The translations under genes were made by a program, and so were the position numbers. DNA of 64,000 bases from Thermoanaerobacter kivui. Its GTDB lineage: Bacteria; Bacillota; Thermoanaerobacteria; Thermoanaerobacterales; Thermoanaerobacteraceae. The stretch spans positions 1,801,501 to 1,865,500 of the forward strand of contig NZ_CP009170.1 in assembly GCF_000763575.1 (NCBI RefSeq), given 5' to 3'. Shown one piece after another: positions 36,464 through 44,882 of this stretch. Under the pieces are notes generated by a model, which was not told the DNA's origin, made no database searches, and saw only the letters and a program-made list of their open reading frames with translations. Within the stretch, counting starts at the first letter, position 1. Each line of letters begins with the position of its first letter.

Positions 36464-37715
36464 ATCTATTTTGAAAGTCATACACCATTTTTGATATCTG
36501 CCTTATTACAGTATAAGCATAAGAGTCGTCAGAACCATCTACATCATTTGCAAGTACAGTTAATATATAAGGCCTTGTAGGATGGAAAACTATCGCTGTA
36601 TCATTCACTACATTGGACAAATTACCTATTTTGTGTGCTACTTCTATTTCATCTGGTATAGGATAAGATATTCTGTCATTATATATAGTATTTTTAAGAT
36701 AATACATCAATTCTCCTGCAGTATCCGGATGAGCATTTACATAATCTAAAAGTTTTTTCATATACATACTCATATCTCTTGGAGAAGTAATATTGCTGCT
36801 GTAGGGTATTACATAGGCCCCTAACTCTTCCATAAATTTTATATAATTATCCCTTCCTACAACTCTCATAATCATATTTGATGCAATATTGTCACTTTCT
36901 TCAATGGAGCGTCTTGAAAGCTCTCTTATGGTATAATAACTTCCAACAGGGTCTGCCTGTATAGAACCGGCGCCCCCTTCATAGTCAGCTTGAGTGTATT
37001 GCACTTTCATATTAGGGTCTATTTTTCCATCCGTTATAAGAGTATAAAGGTAAAAGTTAAGAGGTACTTTATAAGTGCTTGCCGCAATAAACAAATCATA
37101 ACCGTTTATTTCAAAAGTTTGCCCTGTATTTAAGTCAATAAAGTAAACTCCGTATTTGCCAGGATATTGAGATATTAATGCTTGAATGTTATTTTTAAGT
37201 TCTTGATAATTTGTAGCATTGTTCAATTGTTGCGGCACTTCAACAGGCGGATGAGGAATTAAAATCTTTTGCCCAACATATAAACTATCCCCATCACTTA
37301 ATCCATTTGCATCTATTATATTTTGGACATTCGTTCCATGACGCTTTGCTATAAAGTATAAGTTGTCCCCTGGCTTGACTGAGTAAACTATCGGGTCAGC
37401 CCAGGTAACAGTTTCAAGAGCAGCATATGTCTTAGGACCTACAATTCCATCGGGCACAAGATTTTTAGACCTTTGAAAGTCTAAAACCCCATTTAATGTC
37501 ATTTTTCCAAATATGCCGTCAATAGTACCTGTATCAAATCCTGCATTATTTAATATGGTCTGCAAGTTTTCTACATCAGTCCCATACGTCCCGCTATACA
37601 AAAGCCTTGACCCAAAGGTGAATTTTGGAAGATTTCTTGCATACGAAAATATAAGTATCAATACAACAATAGCAATAATAAGAATCCATGAAAATATCTT
37701 TTTTATATTCTTCAA
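36462..37715 (-). CDS. secreted serine beta-lactamase-like hydrolase with peptidoglycan-binding and LysM domains
   Basis: The 417-residue protein has a membrane anchor near the N-terminus (IFSWILIIAIVVLILIF). A peptidoglycan_binding_1 domain follows (GTDVENLQTILNNAGFDTG, GIFGKMTLNGVLDFQ), then LysM (YSVKPGDNLYFIAKRHGTN). The class A beta-lactamase fold has AASTYKVPL (SxxK), ESDNIAS (SDN) and AHKIGNLSN where KTG is expected. The K-I-G change and wall-binding domains suggest a peptidoglycan-acting or sporulation role rather than drug resistance, though that is inference. The start is TTG 37715 after GGGGTG. Confidence 0.88.
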   Translation of the reverse strand: MKNIKKIFSWILIIAIVVLILIFSYARNLPKFTFGSRLLYSGTYGTDVENLQTILNNAGFDTGTIDGIFGKMTLNGVLDFQRSKNLVPDGIVGPKTYAALETVTWADPIVYSVKPGDNLYFIAKRHGTNVQNIIDANGLSDGDSLYVGQKILIPHPPVEVPQQLNNATNYQELKNNIQALISQYPGKYGVYFIDLNTGQTFEINGYDLFIAASTYKVPLNFYLYTLITDGKIDPNMKVQYTQADYEGGAGSIQADPVGSYYTIRELSRRSIEESDNIASNMIMRVVGRDNYIKFMEELGAYVIPYSSNITSPRDMSMYMKKLLDYVNAHPDTAGELMYYLKNTIYNDRISYPIPDEIEVAHKIGNLSNVVNDTAIVFHPTRPYILTVLANDVDGSDDSYAYTVIRQISKMVYDFQNR

Positions 37716-37860
37716 TTTTATCACCCCATTCAATTCCAATTATACTGTATATAACATCATATTTCAACAAACATATATATCCATATATAACAGCTTATAT
37801 ATATATTTTTATAATAAAAAATTTTCATAATGGAAATATTAAATATGAGGTGATTTAAAT

Positions 37861-38673
37861 ATGCGCTCGATGTGGAAAGGAGCAATAAGTTTTGGTCTTG
37901 TAAGTATCCCCATAAAACTGTATACCGCTACAGAAGACCATGCCATACATTTTAGGCAACTTCACAAAGAATGTAAATCCCCCATAAAATATGAAAAAAT
38001 ATGCCCTGTATGTAATAGACCCGTTTCAGATGAGGAAATAGTTCGAGGGTATGAATACGAACCAGGTAAATTTGTCATTATAGATGACGAAGATTTGGAA
38101 AGGATACCCATGCCAACTGTTAAAACCATTGATATAGTAGATTTTACCGATATAGGACAAATAGACCCCATATATTATGACAAAACATATTTCATTGTAC
38201 CTGAAGATATTGGAACAAAACCTTATGTGCTTTTAAGAGATTCTATGAAAGAAACAAAACGAGTTGCAATAGCGAAAGTGGTAATCAGGTCCAAGCAAAG
38301 CCTCGCATGCATACGAGTGTACGATGAAAAATATTTAGTCATGGAAACAATGCATTTTCCCGATGAAATAAAAAGCACAAACCAGCTTCCTCCCTTAAGA
38401 GAAGTCAGCTTACATGAAAATGAAATAAAAATGGCCAAACAACTTATTGATACTTTGACCTCAGATTTCAAACCCGAAAAATATGATGATAACTACAGAA
38501 AGACATTAATTGAAATGATTGAGTCAAAGATACAAGACAAAGAAATAGAAATTCCCCAAAAAGCACCTGAAGCCGATAATGTTCTTGATTTAGTAAGTGC
38601 ACTAAAAGCAAGCATTGAATCTGTAAAAAAAGAAGAAAAAGCAAAAAAAGGACGCAAAAGAAAAGGCGCATAA
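37861..38673 (+). CDS. ku: non-homologous end-joining protein Ku
   Basis: The 270-residue bacterial Ku starts with the hallmark MWKGAISFGLVSIPIKLYTA, followed by FRQLHKECKSPIKYEKICPV and VRGYEYEPGKFVIIDDEDLE. It ends in a lysine-rich tail (KKEEKAKKGRKRKGA). It binds double-strand ends and recruits LigD. ATG follows GAGGTGATTTAA. It is followed 13 bases later by a LigD-type ligase gene, forming a two-gene NHEJ operon. Confidence 0.95.
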   Translation: MRSMWKGAISFGLVSIPIKLYTATEDHAIHFRQLHKECKSPIKYEKICPVCNRPVSDEEIVRGYEYEPGKFVIIDDEDLERIPMPTVKTIDIVDFTDIGQIDPIYYDKTYFIVPEDIGTKPYVLLRDSMKETKRVAIAKVVIRSKQSLACIRVYDEKYLVMETMHFPDEIKSTNQLPPLREVSLHENEIKMAKQLIDTLTSDFKPEKYDDNYRKTLIEMIESKIQDKEIEIPQKAPEADNVLDLVSALKASIESVKKEEKAKKGRKRKGA

Positions 38674-38686
38674 AGGAAGATCAAAT

Positions 38687-39610
38687 ATGTCTATGATAGA
38701 AGAAAAAATATCACCTATGCTGGCATCCAGCAGTGACCCTTTTGATAGCCCCGAATGGATATATGAAATCAAATGGGATGGTTCAAGGACTATTGCCTTT
38801 CTTTCAAATAAAACAAGACTTCAAGATAGAAAGCTTGTTGATATAACCCACCAGTTTCCAGATTTAGCATTACTTCATAAGCAAATAAAAGCAAAAGAAG
38901 CAATACTTGACGGTGAACTTGTAGTTTTAAAAAACGGCAAGCCCAGTTACAAAAGCATTATGTCGAGAAAGCATCAACAAAATTTAGTAAAAATAAATCT
39001 TTTAAGCAAGATAATGCCCGTAATTTTCATAACATGGGATATATTGTACTTAGACGGTAAACCTCTTGTTGAATTGCCACTTATAGAGAGAAAAGATATA
39101 CTTAGAAAAACAGTTAAAGAAAGCGAGGTCATAAAAATATCAGATTTTATATTTGAACATGGAAAAATGCTTTTTGAAGAGACAGGCAAAAGAGGACTTG
39201 AAGGAATTGTTGCCAAAAAAGCAGATTCAAAATATTTAATAGGAAAAAGGAGTAAACTCTGGCTTAAGTCAAAACATTTTATTGTAATAAATGCCGTTAT
39301 TATAGGGTACAGAACTGACAAAACAGCCCTCATACTGGGGCTTTACGATGAGGAGAATAATTTAATAAACATAGGAAGTTGTGAATCAGGCCTATCCCAG
39401 AAGGAATTAAAAGCATTCTATGAAGTTGCCAAGGGGATAAAAGCCCCAGATAATTATTATAACTTTAAAGAAAAAAATGTGCAGTGGTTAAAACCTCTGC
39501 TAACATGTAAAGTGAGATTTATGGAATGGTCTGAAAACATGAAAATGAGAGCACCTTCTTTTATTCAATTTGAGTATAACGTAAAACCAGAAGAGTGCAG
39601 GTTTGAATAA
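38687..39610 (+). CDS. ligD: ATP-dependent DNA ligase, LigD ligase domain type
   Basis: A 307-residue ATP-dependent ligase with catalytic lysine in YEIKWDGSR (K29), LDGELVVL, GLEGIVAKKADSKY and WLKSKH of the nucleotidyltransferase motifs, then an OB-fold C-terminal part. It covers only the ligase module; the polymerase and phosphoesterase modules of long LigD are absent and not seen nearby. With Ku it should give a minimal NHEJ system, as in spore formers where it protects germinating spores. Confidence 0.93.
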   Translation: MSMIEEKISPMLASSSDPFDSPEWIYEIKWDGSRTIAFLSNKTRLQDRKLVDITHQFPDLALLHKQIKAKEAILDGELVVLKNGKPSYKSIMSRKHQQNLVKINLLSKIMPVIFITWDILYLDGKPLVELPLIERKDILRKTVKESEVIKISDFIFEHGKMLFEETGKRGLEGIVAKKADSKYLIGKRSKLWLKSKHFIVINAVIIGYRTDKTALILGLYDEENNLINIGSCESGLSQKELKAFYEVAKGIKAPDNYYNFKEKNVQWLKPLLTCKVRFMEWSENMKMRAPSFIQFEYNVKPEECRFE

Positions 39611-39612
39611 AC

Positions 39613-40002
39613 TCACTTCAAAAACTTAATATACACTCTTCTTCTCCTTGGACCATCAAACTCACAAAAATAAATACCCTGCCAAGTTCCCAAAAGGGGT
39701 TTTCCATTTTCAATAATTAAAGTTACTGAACTTCCCATAAGAGACGCTTTTATATGGGCATCAGAATTGCCTTCCATGTGTTTAAAACGCATATTAGGAA
39801 TTATTTTTTCTAAAGCCGCCATTATATCTTCTCTTACAGTGGGATCCGCATTTTCGTTTATTGTAATTCCCGCTGTTGTATGAGGCACAAAGATAACACA
39901 AAAGCCATCAACAACGCCAGATTTTTTAATTTCTTGCATCACCATATCAGTAATATCCACCATAACTTCCCTTGTCGGTGTATTTATCTCCAGAACAACC
40001 AT
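39613..40002 (-). CDS. YjbQ/UPF0047 family protein
   Basis: A 129-residue YjbQ-family protein with FVPHTTAGITINENADP, MEGNSDAHIKASLMGSS and GKPLLGTWQGIYFCEFDGPR. Members show weak thiamine-phosphate synthase activity, but the real role is unsettled. ATG 40002 is preceded by GGAGGAG; a longer reading frame runs back into the IS target repeat. It converges with ligD, the stops being two bases apart. Confidence 0.93.
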   Translation of the reverse strand: MVVLEINTPTREVMVDITDMVMQEIKKSGVVDGFCVIFVPHTTAGITINENADPTVREDIMAALEKIIPNMRFKHMEGNSDAHIKASLMGSSVTLIIENGKPLLGTWQGIYFCEFDGPRRRRVYIKFLK

Positions 40003-40057
40003 AACGACTCCTCCATTTTTTGTTTTCTGGATTTGCTTTTTATAATAGCAAATTGTA

Positions 40058-40080
40058 TGATGGCATGTCAACATGCCTTT
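40058..40080. repeat. left target duplication of the IS1182-type element (palindromic target)
   Basis: This 23-base segment recurs at 41647-41669 with one mismatch. Its core GGCATGT-CA-ACATGCC is an inverted repeat followed by TTT, so the element inserted into a hairpin site and duplicated the whole of it. Confidence 0.85.
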
Positions 40081-41646
40081 CAGACTGTTGACAAAATATC
40101 GGGAACCCGTTATGATGAGAAGGGTTCCTTGTTTTTTTAACGGTACAAAGCAAAAGAGGAGAGGAGAAGAAAGATGTTATCAAAGAAACAGGATGCCAGA
40201 CATCAAATAGAATTTGTAAGCATAGATCAGTTAGTTCCAAAAGATCACCTTTTAAGGAAGATAGAAAGAGTTATAGATTTTAGTTTCATATATGATTTAG
40301 TAAAAGAGAAATATTCCGAAGATCACGGCAGACCAAGCATAGACCCAGTAGTACTCATAAAAATACTTTTCATTCAATATCTTTTTGGTATACCATCGAT
40401 GAGGAGGACAATAGCAGAAATAAAAACAAATGTAGCGTATAGATGGTTTTTAGGGTATGGGCTGACAGAAGAAATACCTCATTTTTCAACATTTAGTCAG
40501 AACTACATAAGAAGATTCAAGGGGACGGATATATTTGAAAAAATATTTACGAAAATTTTAGAAGAAGCAATAAAACATGGGCTAGTAAATGCAGAGGAAG
40601 TATTCATAGATTCAACCCATGTAAAAGCAAGTGCCAACAAGAAGAAATACACCAAAGAAATAGTAGAAAAAGAAGCCAGGACTTATCAAGAAAAACTAGA
40701 AGAAGAAATAAACAAGGATAGAGAGGCTCATGGCAAAAAGCCATTAAAGAAAATCAAGAAGATAAAGACGAAAGAAGTGAAAGTAAGCAAAACAGACCCG
40801 GATAGCGGAATGTTAAACAAAAACGGAAAAGAAAAAATCTTTGCATATTCTTTTCACACAGCCTGCGATAAAAACGGATTTGTATTAGGAGTAAAAGTTG
40901 AAGCTGCAAATGTACACGACAGTGTGATGTTTCAAGAAGTATTAGAAGAAGTTGAAAAGAGGGTAAGAAAACCGAAAGCAATAGCAGTAGATGCAGGCTA
41001 TAAAAATCCGTACATATTAAAGACAATATTTGATAGACAAATAATACCAGCAGTACCATACACAAGGCCAAAAACAAAAGATGGTTTCATGAAAAAACAT
41101 GAATTTGTTTATGATGAATACTATGACTGTTACATATGCCCGCAGAATGAAATATTAACATATGTTACAACCAACAGAGAAGGATATAGAGAATACAAAT
41201 CAAACCCAGAAAAATGTAAAAACTGTCCTCTAAGAGAAAAGTGTACCCAAAGTAAAGACTACACAAAGAGGATATTCAGGCACATATGGGAAGGATATGT
41301 AGAAGAAGCAGAACACCTAAGGCATACACCTTACTGTAAAGAAGTATATGAGAGAAGGAAAGAGACAATAGAGAGAGTATTTGCAGATTTAAAGGAGAAG
41401 CATGGTTTGCGATGGACGACGTTAAGAGGGAAGGAAAAATTGTCCATGCAAGCGATGCTTGTTTTTGCTGCCATGAATTTAAAGAAAATGGCCTTATGGT
41501 TATGGAGGAAGGGCAAAGGGCCCTTTGACATTTCAAAACTTTATCCATTATTTGGAGTTTTAAAGAAAATTTTATCCAGATATATACAGCCCCTGCTTTC
41601 GGTACTAAGAAAACAGGGGCTAAAATTTTGCTTTGTCAACAAACTG
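40081..41646 (+). mobile_element. IS1182-type insertion sequence, apparently intact
   Basis: The 1,566-bp element begins CAGACTGTTGACAAA and ends in the complement of CAGTTTGTTGACAAA; the ends match at 13 of 15 positions. It encodes one full-length transposase and is flanked by 23-base target duplications of a palindrome. Near the left end a hairpin GGAACCC / GGGTTCC followed by seven T (40102-40138) should block outside transcription. A second stem AGCCCCTG / CAGGGGCT (41588-41621) lies inside the right end. Clean ends and an unbroken frame suggest a recent insertion. Confidence 0.93.
40102..40138 (+). terminator. insulating terminator inside the IS left end
   Basis: GGAACCC (40102-40108) and GGGTTCC (40122-40128) pair, followed by TTGTTTTTTT. 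It lies upstream of the transposase start and would stop read-in from the flank. Confidence 0.75.
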
Positions 41647-41649
41647 TAA
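40174..41649 (+). CDS. IS1182-family transposase
   Basis: A 491-residue DDE transposase. It has an N-terminal DUF772 domain (SIDQLVPKDHLLRKIERVID to GYGLTEEIPHFSTFSQNYI). The acidic residues lie in VFIDSTHVKAS, AIAVDAGYKNP and ETIERVFADLKEKHG, with a cysteine cluster CxxCPLREKC before the last. ATG follows GAGGAGAGGAG. The last five residues (FVNKL) are coded by the right terminal repeat. The stop codon TAA (41647-41649) lies in the target duplication, so the stop depends on the insertion site. Confidence 0.96.
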   Translation: MLSKKQDARHQIEFVSIDQLVPKDHLLRKIERVIDFSFIYDLVKEKYSEDHGRPSIDPVVLIKILFIQYLFGIPSMRRTIAEIKTNVAYRWFLGYGLTEEIPHFSTFSQNYIRRFKGTDIFEKIFTKILEEAIKHGLVNAEEVFIDSTHVKASANKKKYTKEIVEKEARTYQEKLEEEINKDREAHGKKPLKKIKKIKTKEVKVSKTDPDSGMLNKNGKEKIFAYSFHTACDKNGFVLGVKVEAANVHDSVMFQEVLEEVEKRVRKPKAIAVDAGYKNPYILKTIFDRQIIPAVPYTRPKTKDGFMKKHEFVYDEYYDCYICPQNEILTYVTTNREGYREYKSNPEKCKNCPLREKCTQSKDYTKRIFRHIWEGYVEEAEHLRHTPYCKEVYERRKETIERVFADLKEKHGLRWTTLRGKEKLSMQAMLVFAAMNLKKMALWLWRKGKGPFDISKLYPLFGVLKKILSRYIQPLLSVLRKQGLKFCFVNKL

Positions 41650-41669
41650 TGGCATGTCAACATGCCTTT
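41647..41669. repeat. right target duplication of the IS1182-type element
   Basis: Matches 40058-40080 in 22 of 23 positions, including the palindromic core. It supplies the transposase stop codon. Confidence 0.85.
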
Positions 41670-41748
41670 AATATTATTAGTTCATAAACTCACAATTATT
41701 TTTTAACTTATTAAAATTCCCTTTCCTTATAAAATATTAGAGATGTGA

Positions 41749-41829
41749 TGTTAATTTAAAAAACCTTTCCCTTTCCCTCCCCTCCACCCCGCATAAAATC
41801 TACATGAGATTTTGGAGGTAATAAAGTTT
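41749..41829 (+). repeat. non-coding dispersed repeat, copy 1 (partial)
   Basis: About 80 bases that match the first third of copies at 46501 and 47938. Shared blocks are TGTTAATTT, a pyrimidine-rich stretch, CCCGCATAAAATCTACATG and AATAAAGTTT. It ends at the acr3 stop codon. Confidence 0.75.
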
Positions 41830-42615
41830 AATCCCCGCTAATACGCTTTGGTAAACCCTCTTTATTATAATATTTTTTCTTCAGGGCTAAAGCCGCATTT
41901 ACAAGTGCAAGCATTACTGGAACCTCAATTAATGGCCCAACAACAGCAGCCATTGCCTGTCCAGAACCTACGCCAAAGACTGCCACAGCAACTGCTATGG
42001 CAAGCTCAAAATTGTTACTGGCTGCAGTAAAGGATAAAGTAACAGTCTGCTCATAATTGAACCCAGCAAGGTATGAGATAAAGAAACTTGCAAAAAACAT
42101 TATAACAAAGTATAACAACAGTGGAATTGCAATCCTTACAACATCACCTGGGAGTGTAACTATATATTTCCCTTTTAAAATAAACATTATAACAATTGTA
42201 TATAAAAGGAATATCAAAGCTAGGGGCGAAATTTTAGGAATAAATACTTTTTTGTACCATATCTTGCCTTTTGACCGAATCAAAATAAATCTCGTAATAA
42301 AACCTGCAGCAAACGGTATACCAAGATAGATTAGAACACTTTTCGCAACTTCCCAGATAGAAATCTCAACTACCATACCACCCCAAGACAGCCCCAAAAT
42401 TTTCGGTAGTAATGTAACAAAGATATATATATATAGAATGAATAAAATATTATTTGAAATATTGAGTTTAAAGCTACTAACGCTGCTGCATATTCATTAT
42501 CACCTTTTGCAAGGGTATTCCATACGATAACCATAGCAATACATCTTGCAAGCCCAATAATAATCAAACCAGTAGCATATTCATGCTTAGAGAGAGCTTT
42601 TCTTTTTGTAGTTGT
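41828..42615 (-). pseudogene. acr3: arsenite efflux permease Acr3, N-terminally truncated and frameshifted
   Basis: Two overlapping frames together encode the C-terminal two thirds of Acr3. The first begins near 42590 ([39 protein letters not shown]) and the second runs from about 42420 to 41828 ([33 protein letters not shown]). The frame changes inside a TA-dinucleotide run at 42421-42436. Reading [15 protein letters not shown] in the other frame restores the family sequence. About 90 N-terminal residues are missing and the upstream sequence is unrelated. The pump is probably dead unless slippage in the TA run rescues the frame, and even then it is truncated. Confidence 0.9.
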
Positions 42616-42826
42616 TCGCAAGTAATCCCCTTATTCTTATATAATGATAATTTCTTTTTGTCTTCTTCGCATTGCTTTATTTCGCTTAGCTCTTTTTTTA
42701 TGGTAGCTGCAGCCGAACAAAAATGGCTATTGATGATCGTATGGTAAAATTTGTAATTTAAGATGAATTTTCTGTATAAAGTTATGCCAATGGCCAGACA
42801 GTATAAAAACTGCCTAGCCAAATAAA

Positions 42827-42870
42827 GTGAGCAAAATTTGCGGCCACTTAATGTGAGCTAAATTCGGTAA
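42827..42870. repeat. possible IS21-type end remnant
   Basis: Two similar motifs, GTGAGCAAAATTTGCGG (42827) and GTGAGCTAAATTCGG (42853), lie 26 bases apart. Repeated short terminal motifs of this look occur at ends of IS21-group elements. No transposase remains here. It lies at the junction where acr3 lost its N-terminus. Confidence 0.4.
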
Positions 42871-42873
42871 CAA

Positions 42874-43353
42874 TTAGCAGTTTCCGCAGCAACATCCTCC
42901 ACCGCTTTTTCCTTGTGATTCTAATTCTTCCATAGCTTCCTTTGTTAAAATATCGCTAATAATTTTATCTATTTTTTTACAAATCTCATTTGCAACTTTA
43001 TCAACTATTTCTTCATAATCCTGAGGCATTTCTTTTAATGAAACTAATTCAGAAAGTGCTTTTTCCTCTCCAAGTATTTCTGCTACATTAACAACGGCAT
43101 TTACTTTTCCACTATATTTTTCAGTTGCCCTCATTGCACAAAGTTTTGAACAACCATCAACAGCAATTGTTGGAAATACCTTAGCAAAAAGCCTTTCTTC
43201 TTCTCCTCCTGCAATAAATAAAGGAAGGCATATTGTAACGGTCTCTCCCATTCTAAGCTTTTCTAAAACCTTTCTTGTTGCAAGTCTTGATATTGTTCCT
43301 CCAAGACATTCTTCGCCACTACATGATACTATGCCAATCTTGGTTTCTTTCAT
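42874..43353 (-). CDS. DGC-motif cysteine protein with C-terminal CCCGNC tail
   Basis: A 159-residue protein of the DGC/putative zinc-binding type. It shows IVSCSGEECLGGTISRLATR (first cysteines), a central TICLP cysteine and VDGCSKLCAMRATEK (DGC-x3-C, about residues 67-72). The C-terminus has a unique GGGCCCGNC cluster that looks like a metal or arsenite handle. It is the last intact gene of the ArsR-led operon, starting directly after its paralogue's stop. Biochemical function is not known to me; thiol-based binding of a metal or metalloid is the inference. The stop lies beside an IS-end-like remnant. Confidence 0.8.
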   Translation of the reverse strand: MKETKIGIVSCSGEECLGGTISRLATRKVLEKLRMGETVTICLPLFIAGGEEERLFAKVFPTIAVDGCSKLCAMRATEKYSGKVNAVVNVAEILGEEKALSELVSLKEMPQDYEEIVDKVANEICKKIDKIISDILTKEAMEELESQGKSGGGCCCGNC

Positions 43354-43749
43354 TTATTTCACCTCCAAGTTATCAATTATCTCAACTATTTTATCAGCAA
43401 TATAATCTACAACTTCCCATCCTTCTTCATTTAAATTCGTAGCTGTTCCCGGTTTCATTGCTCTTTTTTCCTTTGCAAACTCTATGGATTTTAATTCTTC
43501 AATCACTTCAGCTCCTGCTTCTTTTGCATTTTTGGCAGCACACATCTTAGGGCAGCCATCAATTGTGATACACTTTTTTCCTTGCATATAATTTTTTATT
43601 TCCTCATCTCCTGTAACAAGGTAAGCTAAACATTTAGTTTCTGCTTCATTCTTTTTAAGTTCCCTTACAACCTTTAAAGCTGCTTCTCTAGCTATTAAGC
43701 CATAAACCTTTCCCATCCCACTACAAGGTATTACAACAACTTTAGACAT
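43354..43749 (-). CDS. DGC-motif cysteine protein
   Basis: A 131-residue paralogue: VVVIPCSGMGKVYGLIAREA, TKCLAYLVTG, ITIDGCPKMCAAKNAKEAG, and a C-terminal helix VVDYIADKIVEIIDNLE. The four cysteines line up with those of the three other DGC proteins in the operon. I choose ATG 43749, nine bases after GGAAGGTGG; the gene overlaps the end of the GcvH-fusion gene by eight bases. It may form a complex with its paralogues (inference). Confidence 0.8.
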   Translation of the reverse strand: MSKVVVIPCSGMGKVYGLIAREAALKVVRELKKNEAETKCLAYLVTGDEEIKNYMQGKKCITIDGCPKMCAAKNAKEAGAEVIEELKSIEFAKEKRAMKPGTATNLNEEGWEVVDYIADKIVEIIDNLEVK

Positions 43750-44596
43750 GAAACTCATCCACCTTCCTTTTCATTTTTTCAAAGTATTCATCAAACGATA
43801 ATAAAAACATTTTATCTGAATCAAAATTACTAAGCTCTATATCGGCAATCCATCCCTTTTCATAAGGATTTTCGTTTATATATTCAGGACTTTCTAAAAG
43901 TTTCTCGTTTATCCTAACTATCCTTCCGCTAACTGGTGATATAATCTCAAAAACAGCTTTTCCAGATTCAATAGATCCTACTTCATCAAATTGACTTATT
44001 TCATTTCCTACAGATGGTGGATTAAAGAACATTATATCGGAAAGACTTTGCTGAACATAATCCGTAACACCAATTCTTGCTAAATTTCCATCAGCATAAA
44101 CCCAACAGTCATTTTCATTGAAATAAAAGCCAGTTTTAGGCAATCTAAATATAAACTTATCCTTTTTATATATTTCATAATCTATAACTTCTGGAAATTT
44201 CAATTCTAAATTTGACAATGTTTTTTGACTGTCTTCCTCTACTAGTTGTTTAATTATTATTTCAACAATCTTTTTTTCATTTTCTCCTATTTTAAGGTCC
44301 TTTGAAAGAGTAATGTTATTTTGCTGTGATATTTCAGTTACATTTACCTTTTTATAAACTTTAAGATTCTTTTCAGAGGCAAGCTTTGTTGCACACCTTG
44401 TGTTGCATCCATCAATTATTATCAATTGATTTTCATTTGCTAATTTATTATATCTTGCATCGGCAACTCTATAGAATACTGGACAAATTATTTCACAAGA
44501 AATTTTTTCTTTTAAAGTTAGTGCTGCTTCCCTTGATACGCAACCTGCACATTTATCTAATCCATTACAAGGCAAAACAACATACTTTTTATCCAT
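43742..44596 (-). CDS. DGC-motif domain fused to a GcvH-like lipoyl-carrier domain
   Basis: The 284-residue protein has an N-terminal DGC domain (residues 1-115: VVLPCNGLDKCAGCVSREAA, CEIICPVFYRVADA, IIDGCNTRCATKLASEK). From about 150 to 275 follows a GcvH-like domain (WVYADGNLARIGVTDYVQQ, FGSVES-like EVGSIESGKAVFEI, ISPVSGRIVRINEKLL, ENPYEKGWIADIE). The lysine of IESGKAV sits where GcvH is lipoylated, so a lipoyl-lysine arm is predicted. No glycine-cleavage P or T protein is nearby. ATG follows GGAGATGGAG and overlaps the ferredoxin gene by eight bases. I know of no described function for this fusion. Confidence 0.85.
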   Translation of the reverse strand: MDKKYVVLPCNGLDKCAGCVSREAALTLKEKISCEIICPVFYRVADARYNKLANENQLIIIDGCNTRCATKLASEKNLKVYKKVNVTEISQQNNITLSKDLKIGENEKKIVEIIIKQLVEEDSQKTLSNLELKFPEVIDYEIYKKDKFIFRLPKTGFYFNENDCWVYADGNLARIGVTDYVQQSLSDIMFFNPPSVGNEISQFDEVGSIESGKAVFEIISPVSGRIVRINEKLLESPEYINENPYEKGWIADIELSNFDSDKMFLLSFDEYFEKMKRKVDEFHV

Positions 44597-44882
44597 TTTG
44601 CTCCATCTCCATTCTTAATTGTTTAATCTTCTTAGTCACTTCTGATTTATCTGGAAATGAAAGAGCATCAACTCCACAGGTTTTCCCACAAGCCCTACAA
44701 AAGACAACGCAATTATAAGGATTTTTTACTATGACCTTTTTTTCTTCATTTTCTCTAACTTCATATACATCGTGTGGACAAAACTTAACGCATTCAAGGC
44801 AATTGTTACATTTATCATAATCAATTATAGGGAACCAATCTATTTTTTCCCTTGGAACTCCCATAAAAGTATTCTCACTCAT
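44589..44882 (-). CDS. two-cluster ferredoxin-like protein
   Basis: A 97-residue protein with cysteine motifs CNNCLECVKFC followed by PHDVYE, and CVVFCRACGKTCGVDAL (C-x3-C-x2-C-x3-C). The second spacing differs from classical ferredoxins. It could carry two 4Fe-4S clusters and pass electrons to the HdrA-like or DGC-GcvH partner encoded on either side. Start overlaps the HdrA-like gene's stop by four bases (ATGA). Confidence 0.88.
   Translation of the reverse strand: MSENTFMGVPREKIDWFPIIDYDKCNNCLECVKFCPHDVYEVRENEEKKVIVKNPYNCVVFCRACGKTCGVDALSFPDKSEVTKKIKQLRMEMEQNG

Noticed and set aside
42564-42821. Frame of 85 residues upstream of the acr3 relic ([15 protein letters not shown])
   Set aside because: No start signal and it merges into the acr3 fragment in another frame; probably joined debris, perhaps from a regulator, but not supportable as a gene.
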